Source: Spiroplasma attinicola (GTDB taxonomy: Bacteria; Bacillota_I; Bacilli_A; Mycoplasmatales; VBWQ01). Taken from it: a stretch of DNA of 64,000 nt. The DNA lies in the NCBI RefSeq assembly GCF_023509825.1, contig NZ_JAKQXY010000001.1, positions 434,001 through 498,000 of the forward strand, written 5' to 3'. Position 1 is the first letter of the stretch, and each line of letters starts with the position of its first letter. The notes below the pieces were generated by a model that worked only from the letters and a program-made list of their open reading frames with translations, was not told the DNA's origin and did no database searches. Positions 22,555 through 34,282 of this stretch are shown here, one piece after another. Position numbers and translations under genes: made by a program.

Positions 22555-23742
22555 ATGAAGCAAAATGAAAGTTTAAATCAGCAAATTTTTATCCGTGACG
22601 CAATTCATAAGAATATTAATATTAACGAACCGGTGATTAAAGCACTAATTGATAGTAAAGAATTTCAAAGATTACGATGAATTAGTCAATTAGGTGGTGC
22701 ACAAATTGCTTTTCCTAGTGCTACGCATACAAGATTTACTCATAGTTTAGGAGTTTATCATGTTTTAACTCGTGTTCTTAACCAAATTGGTAATAATGAA
22801 TTAATTAGTGATAAAGAAAAGTTAATTATTAAAATTGCTGGCTTATTACATGATTTAGGACATGGTCCTTTTTCTCATAGTTTTGAAGGAGTTACTAATT
22901 TTAATAATGATAGTAAGTATCAGTTTAATCATGAATTTTATACTTGTGCTATTATTGGTGATGAAACGACTGAAGTTAATCAAATTTTAAAAAAATATCA
23001 TATTAATGCTAATGACATTATTAATATTATAAAAAAAGATCACAAAAAATGTTCGAAATATCAAATTCAATTAATTTCATCACAACTTGATTGTGACCGA
23101 ATTGATTATTTAATTCGTGATTGTTATTTTACTGGTGTTGATTATGGTTCAATTGATTTAGATTGAGTAATTAGTAATATGATTATTGATCAAAAACATG
23201 GAATTGTTTTTAATTATAAAGCACTCTGGGCAATTGAAAATTATTTAGTAACAAGATTTCATATGTATTTTCAAGTTTATTTCCATAAAAGCAGTATTTT
23301 TTTTGATTTAAAATTGCAAAAATTATTTAGTCAATTAAGAAAATTATTGCAAGAAAACTATCAATGAAAAATTAATATTGCGATAATTATTCCAATTTTA
23401 AAACAAGAAATGATTAGTGTTAATGAATATTTAAAGCTTAATGATGCAACAATTCTTAAACTAGTCCAAGATATTATTTTTTATGAAACTGATGAAACTT
23501 TAATTATTTGAGCAAAAGCAATTTTATTTAATCAAGAACAATATAAGTTAACTTTAGAAAATGAAAAATCTAGTACTTCAAATCAATCGCAAGTAATAAA
23601 AAATGTTATTTATGATGTGACAAAAGAACCAATTATGATTAAACTTAACAATAATAAAATCTTACCTTTAGAAAAAGTTTCGAAAATTTTAAACAGTTCA
23701 ACAAAAGAACATATCCTTTATTATTCTTTAATAAAAAAATAG
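22555..23742 (+). CDS. HD-superfamily phosphohydrolase
   Basis: 395 residues. An N-terminal stretch with RFTHSLGVYHV, then the metal-binding HD signature in LLHDLGHGPFSHSFE, then LISSQLDCDRIDYLIRD matches the COG1078 type (dGTPase-like HD proteins, YwfO in Bacillus). These hydrolyse nucleotides or related phosphate esters; the substrate here cannot be told from sequence. It follows gltX by 9 bp with a weak GGGG site, so the two are probably one operon. Confidence 0.9.
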
Positions 23743-23768
23743 TTTTTGAATTCAAGGTAAAAGGTTGC

Positions 23769-23817
23769 CTTAATTTTAATATTATGTTAAAAGTTATTAA
23801 AATTAAGATTTTTTTAT
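23769..23817 (+). terminator. Terminator after the HD phosphohydrolase gene
   Basis: A 12-bp perfect stem (23769-23780 with 23796-23807) followed by ATTTTTTTATTTTT. AT-rich but long; the next gene starts 19 bp later, so it separates two transcription units. Confidence 0.7.
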
Positions 23818-23835
23818 TTTTAATGAGGAATACCA

Positions 23836-24978
23836 ATGAATATTTTTTCACCACTTAAAAAAGTTTTAACTTATCATGAAGAACAAATTTTAAATATGTC
23901 AGTAAATGATTTTTATCAAGAAATGACAAAATATAATTTTGATTATGATGAAAGTATTGTAATTTTAGGAATACTTTTAAATAAAGTTGCAATTGATGAT
24001 GTTAAAATAAAATTGAATTTACAAGAAAACAACCTTCGTGAAAAAGTTATTATTGATTTTGCGATTTTTACTTATCTTTTTATTGGTGATAAATATAATG
24101 ATCTTGATGAAATTAATAACCTTACTATTGAATTAGCAGAACAAGAACATAAATTATTTGTTGAAACTTTAAGAAAATTAATTAGTAATTATTATCGTAG
24201 AGTTGACTTAACTAGTGTTTTAGGAAATGATAACGATCGTGCCAATATGTTTGCCGTAAATGCTTTGTTAAATATTAAAAGAGGAATTGGTTTTGATAAT
24301 TTTCATATTACTTTATTTATGGTTTATCAATCTTTAGAATTGAAGTTAAAACACTGTTTAAAAAAATACATTAGTAGTGAACCAACAGCTCAAAAAAAAC
24401 AAATTAATTTTCATAATTTAATTCGTTTAATTAAATTAATTAGTATTAATCGGATTGATGATGAAGAATTGGTAATTATTTTAAAGGATTTACGAGAATA
24501 TTTACGATATTTTGAAAAAATTAATCCTGGTGGTCAAGCAGCAAGGTATGAAGCAGGACCTAACAATAGTTATTTTAATGAAAATAGTTATTTAGTTATT
24601 AATGAAAAGGAATTATTAGATAACTTTGTTCATGCTTTGAGTTTGTTACAAAAATTATATTTAAAATTAATTAAAATATATGATAATAAAAATATTAAAA
24701 ATGAGAATTTAGAGCATTTACAATTAGATAAAAGTTTAATTAATCTAATAGGTGCTAATGATTTTGATGATAATAATCAAATTGATAGTAAATTCCGAAA
24801 TTTATTAGATCAAGAAATTTTTGGTGATTATCAAGAATTAATTAATTTAAGTTATCAAGAGTTAGTTAATTTACGTTTTTTCATTCGGATTGGTTTTATT
24901 CAATATGTTAATCAAATTATTAATCAATTTTTAACTAATAAAAATGATCAAGAACAAAATATTTTAATTAAAGATTAA
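23836..24978 (+). CDS. Hypothetical protein, mostly helical
   Basis: 380 residues, no membrane segment or signal peptide, rich in Asn, Leu and Ile. A central region with FHNLIRLIKLISIN and, about 50 residues on, GGQAARYEAGPNN loosely recalls HEPN-type helical domains (a His-Asn and an Arg-x-Tyr-like pair), but this is a guess and the canonical R-x4-6-H motif is not seen. GAGGAA precedes the ATG. It lies between an HD hydrolase and argS. I do not recognise it. Confidence 0.75.
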   Translation: MNIFSPLKKVLTYHEEQILNMSVNDFYQEMTKYNFDYDESIVILGILLNKVAIDDVKIKLNLQENNLREKVIIDFAIFTYLFIGDKYNDLDEINNLTIELAEQEHKLFVETLRKLISNYYRRVDLTSVLGNDNDRANMFAVNALLNIKRGIGFDNFHITLFMVYQSLELKLKHCLKKYISSEPTAQKKQINFHNLIRLIKLISINRIDDEELVIILKDLREYLRYFEKINPGGQAARYEAGPNNSYFNENSYLVINEKELLDNFVHALSLLQKLYLKLIKIYDNKNIKNENLEHLQLDKSLINLIGANDFDDNNQIDSKFRNLLDQEIFGDYQELINLSYQELVNLRFFIRIGFIQYVNQIINQFLTNKNDQEQNILIKD

Positions 24979-25023
24979 TTATCTCAAACAAAATGAAAAA
25001 AATTTATTAAAAGGAGAACAATA

Positions 25024-26682
25024 GTGCAGGAAAAAAAAGAGAATAGTTATATTACTGATCAATTAAAACAAATTCTTATTGTTGCTGTAAAAAAGACTGA
25101 TTATCAAATTAATGAAGCAAGTATTAGTGTCGAATTTAATCAACAAAAAAATGATTTTGGCGATTATTGATCAAATCTTGCTTTACAATTAGCGAAGAAA
25201 TATCAAAAAAAGCCTAACTTAATTGCTAAAGAAATTGTTGATAAAATCGTTAAAAAAGATTTAATTGAAAAGATTACAATTTTAGGACCAGGATTTATTA
25301 ATTTTACAATTAAAATTGATGCTTTTTATCCAATTTTAAAAGCAGTTTTAAGTCAAAAAGAAAATTATGCGAAATTAAAACCAAATAATTTAAAATATAA
25401 TGTTGAGTTTGTTAGTGCTAATCCAACAGGATTATTACATTTAGGGCATGCAAGAAATGCTGCAATCGGTTCAACACTTGCTAATATTTTAGAGCATCGT
25501 GGCTATCATGTTATTCGTGAATATTATATTAATGATGCGGGTAATCAAATTAATATTTTAGTTAATTCAATTTTTGTTCGTTATCAAAATCTTTGTGGAG
25601 CTAATATTTCATTACCAGAAGATAGTTATCATGGTGCTGAAATTATTTCAGCAGCACAAGCTTTCAAAGATAAATATCAATTAAAGTTTTATAAAAAGCA
25701 ATTGGATGAAAAAAATCATAAAGTTTTTGCTGAATTTGGAATTAACTATATGTTACAAGAAATTAAAAATGATTTATCAAATTTTGATGTTGAAATGGAA
25801 ATTTGATTTTCTGAAAGAAGTCTTTATCAAACAGGAGCAATTAAAAAAGTTTTAACAAAGTTAAAAGAAAATGGTAATAGTTATCAATCAGAAGGTGCTA
25901 CTTGATTAAAAAGTACTAGTTTTGGTGATGATAAAGATCGAGTAATTATTAAATCTGATGGTTCTTATACTTATATGCTACCTGATTTAACTTATCACGA
26001 TATTAAATATCATCGTAGTGATTTATTAATTAATATTTGAGGTGCTGACCATTCTGGTTATATTGCTCGAATTAAATCAGGAATGGCTGCTTTAAATGAT
26101 GATCCTAATAAATTAATTATTGTTCCAACGCAATTAGTTCGTTTGATAAGAAATGGTGTTGAGCAAAAAATGTCAAAACGAGCAGGAACTTCAATTACAA
26201 TGAAAGAATTATTAGCAATTGTTGGCAAAGATGTTTTGCGATATTATATGATTTCTCGTGCTTCTGAAAGTCATTTAGATATTGATATTGATATTGCAAC
26301 AAAGAAAAATCAAGATAATCCAGTATTTTATTTACAATATGCTCATGCTCGAATTAATCAAATTTTTAGTCAAGCAGAAAAATTTAATGCTATAAAAACA
26401 ATTAATTTATTAACAAATAAAAAAGAAAAAGAATTATTAATCTTAATTGATGAATATAATTTTGTTTTGAATCGGATTGTTACAACTTTACAACCGCATT
26501 TAATGGCAAATTATTTACAAAGATTAGCAAAATCTTTTCACTCTTATTATAATGAGTGTAAAATTATTAACATTGATAATCAGAAGTTAACTGATCAAAG
26601 ATTAAGTTTAGTTTTAACAATTAAGTATTTATTATTTAATGGTTTAAAATTAATAGGTGTTAATGCGCCAGACAAAATGTAA
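25024..26682 (+). CDS. argS: Arginyl-tRNA synthetase
   Basis: Class I synthetase charging tRNA-Arg (552 residues). The HIGH-type motif is [17 protein letters not shown] and the KMSKS loop KMSKRAG; WGADHSGY and the C-terminal DALR anticodon-binding domain ([10 protein letters not shown] onward) follow. The GTG start at 25024 is preceded by AAGGAGA, which decides it over later ATGs. TGA encodes several Trp. The rpoE gene starts 27 bp downstream. Confidence 0.96.
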
Positions 26683-26709
26683 AACGCAATAAATTTGAGG
26701 TGAAAAGGA

Positions 26710-27159
26710 ATGGAAAATCGTACTAGGTTGCTTGAAGTAGCCTATCAATATTTAATGAAACATAAGAAAGCAAGTTTCAATGATATTTGAAAGTATGTTA
26801 AAAAAGAATTAAATATTTCTTCACAATATGAAGAAAAAGCAATTGGTAATCTTTATACAGGGATGATTTTAGATACTAAATTCTTCTTGAAAAGTGATAA
26901 ATTATGATATCCAAGAAATGAGATTTCTTTAGAAGAAATTAAATCACAAGTAACATCAATTACTAGTGATGATACTGATGATGAATTTGATTTATCAGAA
27001 GAAATTACAGAAGAAACAGAAATCTTTTCAGAAAAAGAAGAAGATTCAGATGATGATGAAGATGAAATCTTTATTGCTGAAGATAATTATGGCGATGGAG
27101 ACGTTGAAACTCTTGATTTAGATTTAAATAAAAGAATCTTACAAGAAGAAGATTTTTAA
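26710..27159 (+). CDS. rpoE: RNA polymerase delta subunit
   Basis: 149 residues: an N-terminal HARE-HTH domain (about 1-80; [13 protein letters not shown], then [12 protein letters not shown]) followed by a strongly acidic tail ([10 protein letters not shown]). This two-part architecture is the hallmark of the Firmicutes/Mollicutes delta factor, which raises promoter selectivity and recycling of the polymerase. AAAGG is directly upstream. pyrG follows 23 bp later, the rpoE-pyrG order known from Bacillus. Confidence 0.93.
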
Positions 27160-27182
27160 AATTAAAAGTTAGGTACAGAATT

Positions 27183-28784
27183 ATGGATACTAAATATATT
27201 TTTATTACTGGTGGTGTTGTATCATCTTTAGGAAAAGGAATTATTGCTGCGTCAGTTGGCCGAATTTTAAAACAAAAAAAATTAAAAGTTTTTATGCAAA
27301 AAATTGATCCTTATATTAATATTGATCCAGGGACAATGAGTCCATATCAACATGGTGAAGTTTTTGTTACTAGTGATGGTGCTGAAACTGATTTAGATTT
27401 AGGACATTATGAACGATTTATTGATGAAAATTTAACTTCAGCATCAAATGTCACAGCTGGTCGAATTTACCAAACAGTGATTGAAAAAGAACGAAAAGGG
27501 CTTTATCATGGTACAACTGTTCAAGTAATTCCTCATGTTACTGATGAAATTAAAAATCGGATTTTTAAAGTAGCATTGTCTAGTCAAGCTGATATTGTTA
27601 TTATTGAAATTGGTGGCACAGTTGGTGACATTGAATCTTTAGCTTTTATTGAAGCAATTAGACAAATTCGCTATGAAAAAGGCAAAGAAAATGTTGCGAT
27701 TTTGCATACAACTTTAATTCCTTATTTAACTGTTGCTGGTGAATTTAAAACAAAACCAAGTCAGAATTCTGTTAAAGAATTATTGTCTTTAGGAATTCAA
27801 CCTGATATTTTACTTTGTCGTAGTGATGCACAAGTTCCTGATACAATTTTAGATAAGTTATCATTATTTTGTAATGTTCAAAAAGAATATGTTTTATCAG
27901 TGCCTGATTGTAATAGTATTTATCAAGTTCCTTTAATTTTGGTTGATCAAAAAATTGATTTACTTTTAACTAATTTATTAGGTTTAAATAAAACACCAGT
28001 TAATATTAAAGAATGACAAAAAATTAATAATCAAATTGAAAATCTTAAAAAAGAAGTAAAGATTGCAATTACTGGTAAGTATGCTAATTTAAGTGATGCT
28101 TATTTATCAGTGATTGAATCATTAAAAATTGCTGGTTATAGTTCTAATGTTAAAGTGAAATATGATATTCTTGATGCTGAAAAATTAACTAATAAAAACA
28201 TTAAAGAAATTTTGAGTAAATATCACGGGATTGTTGTTCCTGGTGGTTTTGGTGAAAGAGGTGTTGAAGGTAAAATTTTAGCAATTAATTTTGCCAGAAC
28301 ACATAAAATTCCATTTTTAGGTCTTTGCTTAGGAATGCAATTAGCATGTGTTGAGTTTGCTCGTAATGTTTGTGGTTTAACTAATGCTAATTCAACTGAA
28401 TTTAATCGTGAGACAGAATATCCAATCTTTGACTTATCAAGAGGTAATTCTTTAATTGATGGTATTGGTGGTACTTTGCGTTTAGGTAATTTTCCTTCAG
28501 TACTAGAAAGTAATACTTTAGCAAGAAAACTTTATCAAAAAGATATTGTTGAAGAAAGACATCGTCATCGTTATGAATTTAATAATCGTTTTCGTCAACG
28601 ATTAATTGATAATGGTTTAGTTGTTAGTGGTGTTTATCAAGAAAAAGATTTAGTTGAAATAATTGAATTACCAAACAAGGTTCATCCGTTTTTTATTGCT
28701 AGTCAATTTCATCCTGAATTTACTTCAAGACTTAATCATCCTAATCCTTTATTTTTAGGTTTTATTAAAGCCACAATTGAATAA
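27183..28784 (+). CDS. pyrG: CTP synthase
   Basis: Converts UTP to CTP with ATP and glutamine (533 residues). The N-terminal synthetase domain has [14 protein letters not shown] and [15 protein letters not shown]; the C-terminal class I glutamine amidotransferase has PGGFGERG, the nucleophile in GLCLGMQLA (Cys), and the His/Glu of FHPEF. TGA encodes Trp at KEWQKIN between the two domains. It probably belongs to the rpoE transcription unit. Confidence 0.97.
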
Positions 28785-28865
28785 ATTGCTATTTAATATT
28801 TTTTAAAATGTGATAATATTTTATAAGTGTTTAGAATAAATAATAGAAAATAAGAAGGTGCAAGT

Positions 28866-29735
28866 TTGAAAAATTTTGTTAATGCTAAAGCTTTAGTTGA
28901 TTACGCTAAAGCAGGTAAATATGCCGTTGCTCATTTTAATATTAATAATTTAGAATGAACAAAAAGTCTTTTAGAAGTGGCTCAAGAAACTAAAAGTGGT
29001 ATTATTTTAGGTGCTTCAGAAGGAGCAATTAAATATATGGGTGGTTATAATGTTGTTGCCAATATGGTTAAATCTTTAATGGCAGATTTAAAAATTACTG
29101 TCCCAATTGTTTTACATTTAGATCATGGTCAATCATATCAAGCATGTCAATCAGCATTAGAAGCAGGATTTACTTCAGTTATGTTTGATGGTTCACACTT
29201 GAGTTTTCCAGAAAATTTAGAAACTACTAAAAAAGTTATTGCTTTAGCTAAAAAATATCATGCTTCAGTTGAAGCCGAAGCTGGTAGTGTTGGTGGCGAA
29301 GAAGATGGTGTTGTTGGTTTGGGTGAAGTTGCTGATCCACAAGAATGTCAAAGTTTAGCTAAATTAGGAATTGATATTTTAGCCGCAGGAATTAATAATG
29401 TTCATGGTCGTTACCCAGATGGTTGAAAAGGTTTAAACTTTGATGTTTTAAAACAAATCGCTGAAGCAAGTAACAAACCATTAGTATTACACGGTGGTTC
29501 AGGAATTCCCAAAGAACAAGTAGCAAAAGCAATCAGTTTAGGAATTGCTAAAGTTAATGTTAATACTGAATTACAAGAAGCATTTGCTGGAGCAATTAGA
29601 AACTATATTATTAATAATAAAGACCAAGAAAATAAAGGTTATGATCCAAGAAAATTAATGAAAGATGCAACTTTAGCAATTAAAACTAAAGCGATTGAGT
29701 TATTAAAAGAATTTGGTTCTTATGGTAAATCATAA
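28866..29735 (+). CDS. fba: Class II fructose-bisphosphate aldolase
   Basis: Zinc-dependent glycolytic aldolase (289 residues). AHFNINNLEW, LHLDHGQ (metal ligands), EAEAGSVGGEEDG, NNVHGRYP and LHGGSGIP are the family motifs. A TTG start at 28866 is chosen because GAAGGTG lies 5 nt before it and it restores the full N-terminal FVNAKALVDYA. It provides the aldol cleavage step downstream of both PTS sugars taken up by systems in this window. Confidence 0.95.
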
Positions 29736-29750
29736 GAAAGAAAAATAAAT

Positions 29751-29915
29751 ATGGGGAAAAAAATTATTAAGATATTTTGAATTATACTATTCATTGGTTT
29801 TATATGTGCTAGTATTATTTGATTTCCATTCCAGTGTATTTTTCAAGTTTTATTGGGTGATAAAAAAGAAAATTCAAAGAAAGCAACTAAAAATAAGTTT
29901 TGAAACAAAAAATAA
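29751..29915 (+). CDS. Small single-span membrane protein
   Basis: A 54-residue product with an N-terminal basic segment, one hydrophobic helix (residues ~7-29, with three TGA-encoded Trp) and a basic tail ending FWNKK. It starts 15 bp after fba and is followed directly by a terminator, so it is probably the last gene of that operon. No function assigned. The ribosome binding site is weak (AAGAAAG). Confidence 0.55.
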
Positions 29916-29927
29916 TTAACAAGATAA

Positions 29928-29962
29928 AATAACTAATATTTTTGATATTAGTTATTTTTTTT
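29928..29962 (+). terminator. Terminator after fba and the small membrane gene
   Basis: A 12-bp perfect stem (29928-29939 with 29945-29956) followed by a T-run. Confidence 0.85.
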
Positions 29963-30046
29963 AAATTTTGTTAAAATTGAAACAATAAGAATTATTTTTT
30001 AATAGCAAGATTAAAATAATAACTCTTGATAGTGAGGAGTGATTTT

Positions 30047-30487
30047 ATGGAAAAGAAAATTAGAGTAGCAATTGCTAACGATCATACTGCTTTTGAGTTT
30101 CGTAAACCAATTATTGAATATTTAAAAAAGCAAGGTTATCAAGTTTTGGATTTGGGAACTGTTAATTCTAAACCAGTTGATTATCCTGATTATGGTTTTA
30201 AAATTGGTAAAGCAATTTCAGATCAAAAAGCCGATGTTGGAATTGCAATTTGTGGAACCGGAATCGGAATTAATATTGCAGCTAATAGAGTTCCTGGAAT
30301 TAGATGTGCATTAGCTTATGAAGAAGAAACAGCACGGTTAGCTCGCTCACACAATAATGCCAATGTTCTTGCTTTAGGAGCAAGAATTATTGCTGCTGAA
30401 AAAGGTGTTGAATTAGTAAAGGTATTTTTAAATACACCAACGAGTACTGAAGAACGACATCAATTTAGAATTAAAAAATTAAATTAA
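30047..30487 (+). CDS. rpiB: Ribose-5-phosphate isomerase B (RpiB/LacAB family)
   Basis: 146 residues. ANDHTAFEFR at the N-terminus and CGTGIGINIAANRVPGIRCA (with the catalytic Cys) mark the family; EETARLARSHNNANVLALGAR completes the active site. It interconverts ribose 5-phosphate and ribulose 5-phosphate; a LacA/B-type role in galactose 6-phosphate metabolism cannot be excluded but would normally need two subunits. The ATG at 30047 has GAGGAG 6 nt upstream, which makes the in-frame ATT/TTG upstream unlikely. Confidence 0.9.
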   Translation: MEKKIRVAIANDHTAFEFRKPIIEYLKKQGYQVLDLGTVNSKPVDYPDYGFKIGKAISDQKADVGIAICGTGIGINIAANRVPGIRCALAYEEETARLARSHNNANVLALGARIIAAEKGVELVKVFLNTPTSTEERHQFRIKKLN

Positions 30488-30526
30488 TACAAAATCAAGA
30501 AAAAGTAAGAATGCGAGCAAGTCTTT

Positions 30527-31903
30527 ATGAAAAAATCAGATGAAATAAAACCAATTTTAAATTATCAAACTAAGGTTGATCAAGCATTTAATAAAGGGTT
30601 AGATCCAAAGTTAACTGATATTGTTAGAAATGAAATCAAACGCCAACAAAATCATATTGAATTAATTGCTTCAGAAAACTATGTTTCACAAGCAGTATTA
30701 AAGTTAGCAGGTAGTGTTTTAACTAATAAATATGCTGAAGGATATCCTCATGCTCGTTATTATAATGGTTGTGAAAATGTTGATATTGCCGAAGAATTAG
30801 CAATAACAAGATTAAAAGCGTTATTTGCTTGTGGTCATAAACCAGGCGAAAAATTTAAAGATAGTAATGGTAAAGAATGAACTTGTAAACAAGCTAATGC
30901 TCATGCCAATGTCCAACCACATTCAGGAAGTCAGGCGAATGCTGAAGCTTATGCAGCAGTTTTAAATCCGTTAGATGCAATTTTGGGTATGGCTTTAGAT
31001 GCTGGAGGACACTTAACTCATGGTTATCCTGTTAATTTTTCTGGGAAAACTTATCATGGTTTAGCTTATGGTGTTAATGAAAAAAATGAACAATTAGATT
31101 ATGAAGCGATTTTAAAATTAGCAAAATCATATCAACCAAAAATTATTGTCGCTGGAGCTTCTGCTTATTCAAGAACAATTGATTTTGCCAAGTTTCGTGA
31201 AATTGCTGAATCATGTAATGCTTATTTAATGGTTGATATGGCTCATATTGCTGGTTTAATTGCAGCAAAACAACATCCAACACCAGTTTGCCATGCTGAT
31301 TTAATTACGACAACAACTCATAAAACTTTAAGAGGACCACGAGGCGGAGCAATTTTAACTACTGCAGCATTAGCAAAAAAGGTAGATAGTGCTGTTTTTC
31401 CTGGTAATCAAGGTGGACCATTAGAACATATTATTGCGGCAAAAGCCCAAGCATTTTATGAAGCATTAACTCCTGAATTTGTTGAATATCAAAAACAAGT
31501 TATTAAAAATGCCAAAGCGTTTGCCAAAGAATTTAGTAATGCTGGTTTTTATGTTGTTGCAGGTGGAACTGATACTCATTTATTAACAATTAATGTTTTA
31601 AAAATTAATGGTTTAAATGGTCAAAAAGCGGTTGATATTTTAGAAAAAATTAATATTGTTGCTAATAAAAATGCTGTACCATTTGATAAATTATCACCGA
31701 AAATTTCTAGTGGTGTTCGTTTTGGTTCGCCAGCAATGACAACACGAGGTTTTAAAGAAAAAGAGTTTCAGCAGTTAGCAAAAATTATTATTAAAGCATG
31801 AAAATTACCAAAAGGAATTGAAGATTCTGGTTTGATTGCTTTGAAAGATGAAGTTGATCAATTATTAGCACAGTTTCCGATTTATCCGAATATCGTATTT
31901 TAA
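30527..31903 (+). CDS. glyA: Serine hydroxymethyltransferase
   Basis: PLP enzyme interconverting serine and glycine and charging tetrahydrofolate with a one-carbon unit (458 residues). [23 protein letters not shown], the PLP-lysine segment [14 protein letters not shown], and NQGGPLEH are present. An insertion of roughly 20 residues ([20 protein letters not shown]) sits between the LFA helix and [13 protein letters not shown], a place where most SHMTs have only a few residues. The region encoding it is in frame and codon use looks normal, so it is not a sequencing artefact on its face. Confidence 0.95.
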
Positions 31904-32012
31904 ATAATAGCAATTTCAAATAATATTTAAAAATCTGCAATTAATTTTGCATTTTTTGTATTTGTTTTTGGATAATGGATTCTTGTTTTCATTTTTTAAA
32001 GTGTTAAAATAA

Positions 32013-32234
32013 AAATATAATAAAGAACGAAAAAATTTAGAAGAAAAAATTAGCACTGGAATCATTGCATTTAATGATATTTTTACTTTAGGTCATTTAC
32101 CTTATACTATTCTTAGTGCTTCTTTGTCAGCAATTGAAGGTACATTAAGTGCAACATCTTGAGCTTTTCCAGCAGATGTAGCCTTAATTGGAGTTATAGC
32201 AGGAATATTAGGTTGAATTAGTTTTTATAAATAG
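32013..32234 (+). pseudogene. Orphan reading frame without a start codon, probably a 5'-truncated gene
   Basis: The frame is open from a TAA at 32010-32012 to TAG 32232-32234, yet has no ATG, GTG or TTG near its beginning. It encodes a hydrophobic peptide (STGIIAFNDIFTLGHLPYTI, then LIGVIAGILGWISFYK with TGA as Trp) that would be a small membrane protein. A TATAAT at 32016-32021 overlaps its 5' end. It lies at the edge of an accessory stretch, so a truncated remnant is more likely than an unusual ATT start. Not recognised. Confidence 0.4.
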
Positions 32235-32243
32235 GAAAATGAT

Positions 32244-33041
32244 ATGTCTTATTCTTGAATTTATGTAGTATGTATTTTACTTTCTTTAAATGTTGGATTT
32301 TTAGCTGGTTTAGGTTCATACTTACCTCCTTATATTGGATTATCACGATTTAAAAATGCTATGATTATTTTTGCTAAAGAACCAGAATTTGATAATTTTT
32401 CTTTTATGCTTAAAAAATTTAAATATCATTATTTAACTGCTTATTTTATAATTGGTGGAATGTCTTATATGAGCTATGGTGTGTTATTATGAGGTTCTTG
32501 ACTTTTATTTCAAGAAAAAATCCTTATACCTGAGGTAATTATTCTTTTATTTTCTTTTATTGGCTATTATTTCAGATTAAGAAGATTATGAAGAAACATT
32601 AAAAAATTGGGTATACAAACTAATGAAGAAGTTCTTACTAGTTTTCAAATTCATAGAGAAAGAATTAATATTGAAGAAGTGAAATCTTTTCAATTGTTTA
32701 AATATTATTTTAATGATAAATCTAAAAGTAAAATTTCTAGATATAATTTACCTTTACAACATAATCAAAAAAGAATTGCTAAAATGACTAAGCAATTAGC
32801 AAAAAAAAGAAATCATCTTAGTCAGGAAAAATATAATTTTAAAATATTAATCCTTTATATTAATTATCTAAAAAGACATGCTACTTTTTACAAATGACTT
32901 GAAAATGATTCTAATAATTATATTGATAATCAATATGTTGTAATTGAAAAAGAAAAATATGAAAATGTAAAAATTTTGAAAAAAGTATTAATTAATAATT
33001 TCTTTGCTTTTGTTAATCAAGCAGAGCAAGAATTTAATTAA
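32244..33041 (+). CDS. Membrane protein of unknown function
   Basis: 265 residues. Three or four hydrophobic helices in the first ~115 residues (IYVVCILLSLNVGFLAGLG, YFIIGGMSYMSYGVLLWG, IIILLFSFIGYYF region) are followed by a basic, coiled-coil-prone cytoplasmic part with NQKRIAKMTKQLAKKRNHL. TAGGAAA precedes the ATG. It follows the start-less frame by 9 bp and is itself followed by a transposase relic, so the block looks acquired. No family recognised. Confidence 0.65.
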
Positions 33042-33060
33042 AAATAAAGTCTAAGCAACT

Positions 33061-33543
33061 TAATTAAATATTTATTAAACTAAAAACATAAATCAATCTC
33101 ACAAATAGCTAAAGACCTTAAAAAACGAAAGCACAATTTCAAGAGAAATTAAAAGAAATATTCAAATTATTTATCATCGAAAATGTGGTGACTATGAAAT
33201 AGATTTAATTAATTCAAAACAAGGAAGTAAAAATTCGTTACTAACACTAGTTAATTGCAAAACTCGTTATGGTTGCTATAAAAGTAACATCAAAATATAT
33301 GAGTCATATTAATGAAAAATTACTTGAACTAATTAATAAAAATGAAATTAAAATTAAAACAATTATCAAAGATAATAAGCCAGAATTTAATGATCTAATT
33401 AAAGTCACTAAAGACTTAAACATTAAAGTTTATCGATATAATCTTTATGCTTCTTGTGAAAAAGAAACAAATGAAAATTTTAATGATTTAATAAGAAGAA
33501 TATTTTCAAAAGGAAGTAATTTTGTAGATTTTATTTATTTTTA
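33061..33543 (+). pseudogene. Decayed IS30-family transposase
   Basis: Pieces of an IS30-type transposase in several frames. KSISQIAKDLKK (frame with a stop) continues after a frameshift as NESTISREIKRN, the N-terminal helix-turn-helix. Most of the linker is missing. Then YEIDLINSKQGSKNSLLTLV with the first catalytic Asp and NCKTRYG, a further frameshift near 33270, KVTSKYMSHINEKL, DNKPEF with the second Asp, and ETNENFNDLIRRIFSKG with the catalytic Glu. At least two frameshifts and an internal deletion make it inactive. No flanking terminal repeats were identified by eye. Confidence 0.85.
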
Positions 33544-33586
33544 ATTATAAAAGTGGCACAATAATTTTAAAGAAGGGGGCCTAAAA

Positions 33587-34237
33587 ATGATTAAAACTAG
33601 AATTTCTTTACAATCAATATTGTTAGCTTCATATTTACTTTTAATTTTTGCAATGATATTTAATGTTACTTTTGATTTGATTGATTGACAGAAAAATGAA
33701 ATTTTACCAGCAAGCATTTGTTTGATTATTTTTATTATTTGTTTTATTAGTGGTATTTTCAATGTTTTTTATTGCAAAAAAATTAATAAAAAATTAGTTT
33801 GAACTTTTATGTTTTATTTATTTTTACCTTTTTCAGTTCCATTAATAATTTTAGAAACAAAATATAAAGTCAAAATTAATAATGAAAATGATTTTCAACA
33901 AGTAAAGCAATCAGATTTTATTTGAAAATTTCTTATTATTACAACCATATTACAAGTAGTTAGTTTATTTTTAATTATTAGTGGAGTAATAATATTTTTT
34001 CAATTTAATGCTAGCGATTTAAATTTAATCGGTTGATTTTTTTTAATTATTGTTATTTTAATGTTAATTGGGTTAGCATCCTCATGAGCTTATTTTTTAA
34101 CTAATAAGAAAGTTTTTAAAATTATGATGATTTTTAATTTACAATTTGGTTGGCCGTTATTTTTTCTTAATTTTATTATCACAAATAATAATCGAGAAAA
34201 TAAAAATAATATTGAATTGAAGAGACTGGAAAACTAA
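33587..34237 (+). CDS. Membrane protein of unknown function
   Basis: 216 residues with five or so predicted membrane helices and short basic loops (KYKVKINNEN; TNKKVFK). A strong AAGAAGGGGG lies just upstream of the ATG. It sits between the transposase relic and a bidirectional terminator. Multiple Trp are TGA. Unrecognised. Confidence 0.7.
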
Positions 34238-34282
34238 GAAATATATTAAGAAAAGTAGAAAAATAATAATTTTTTTAATTAA

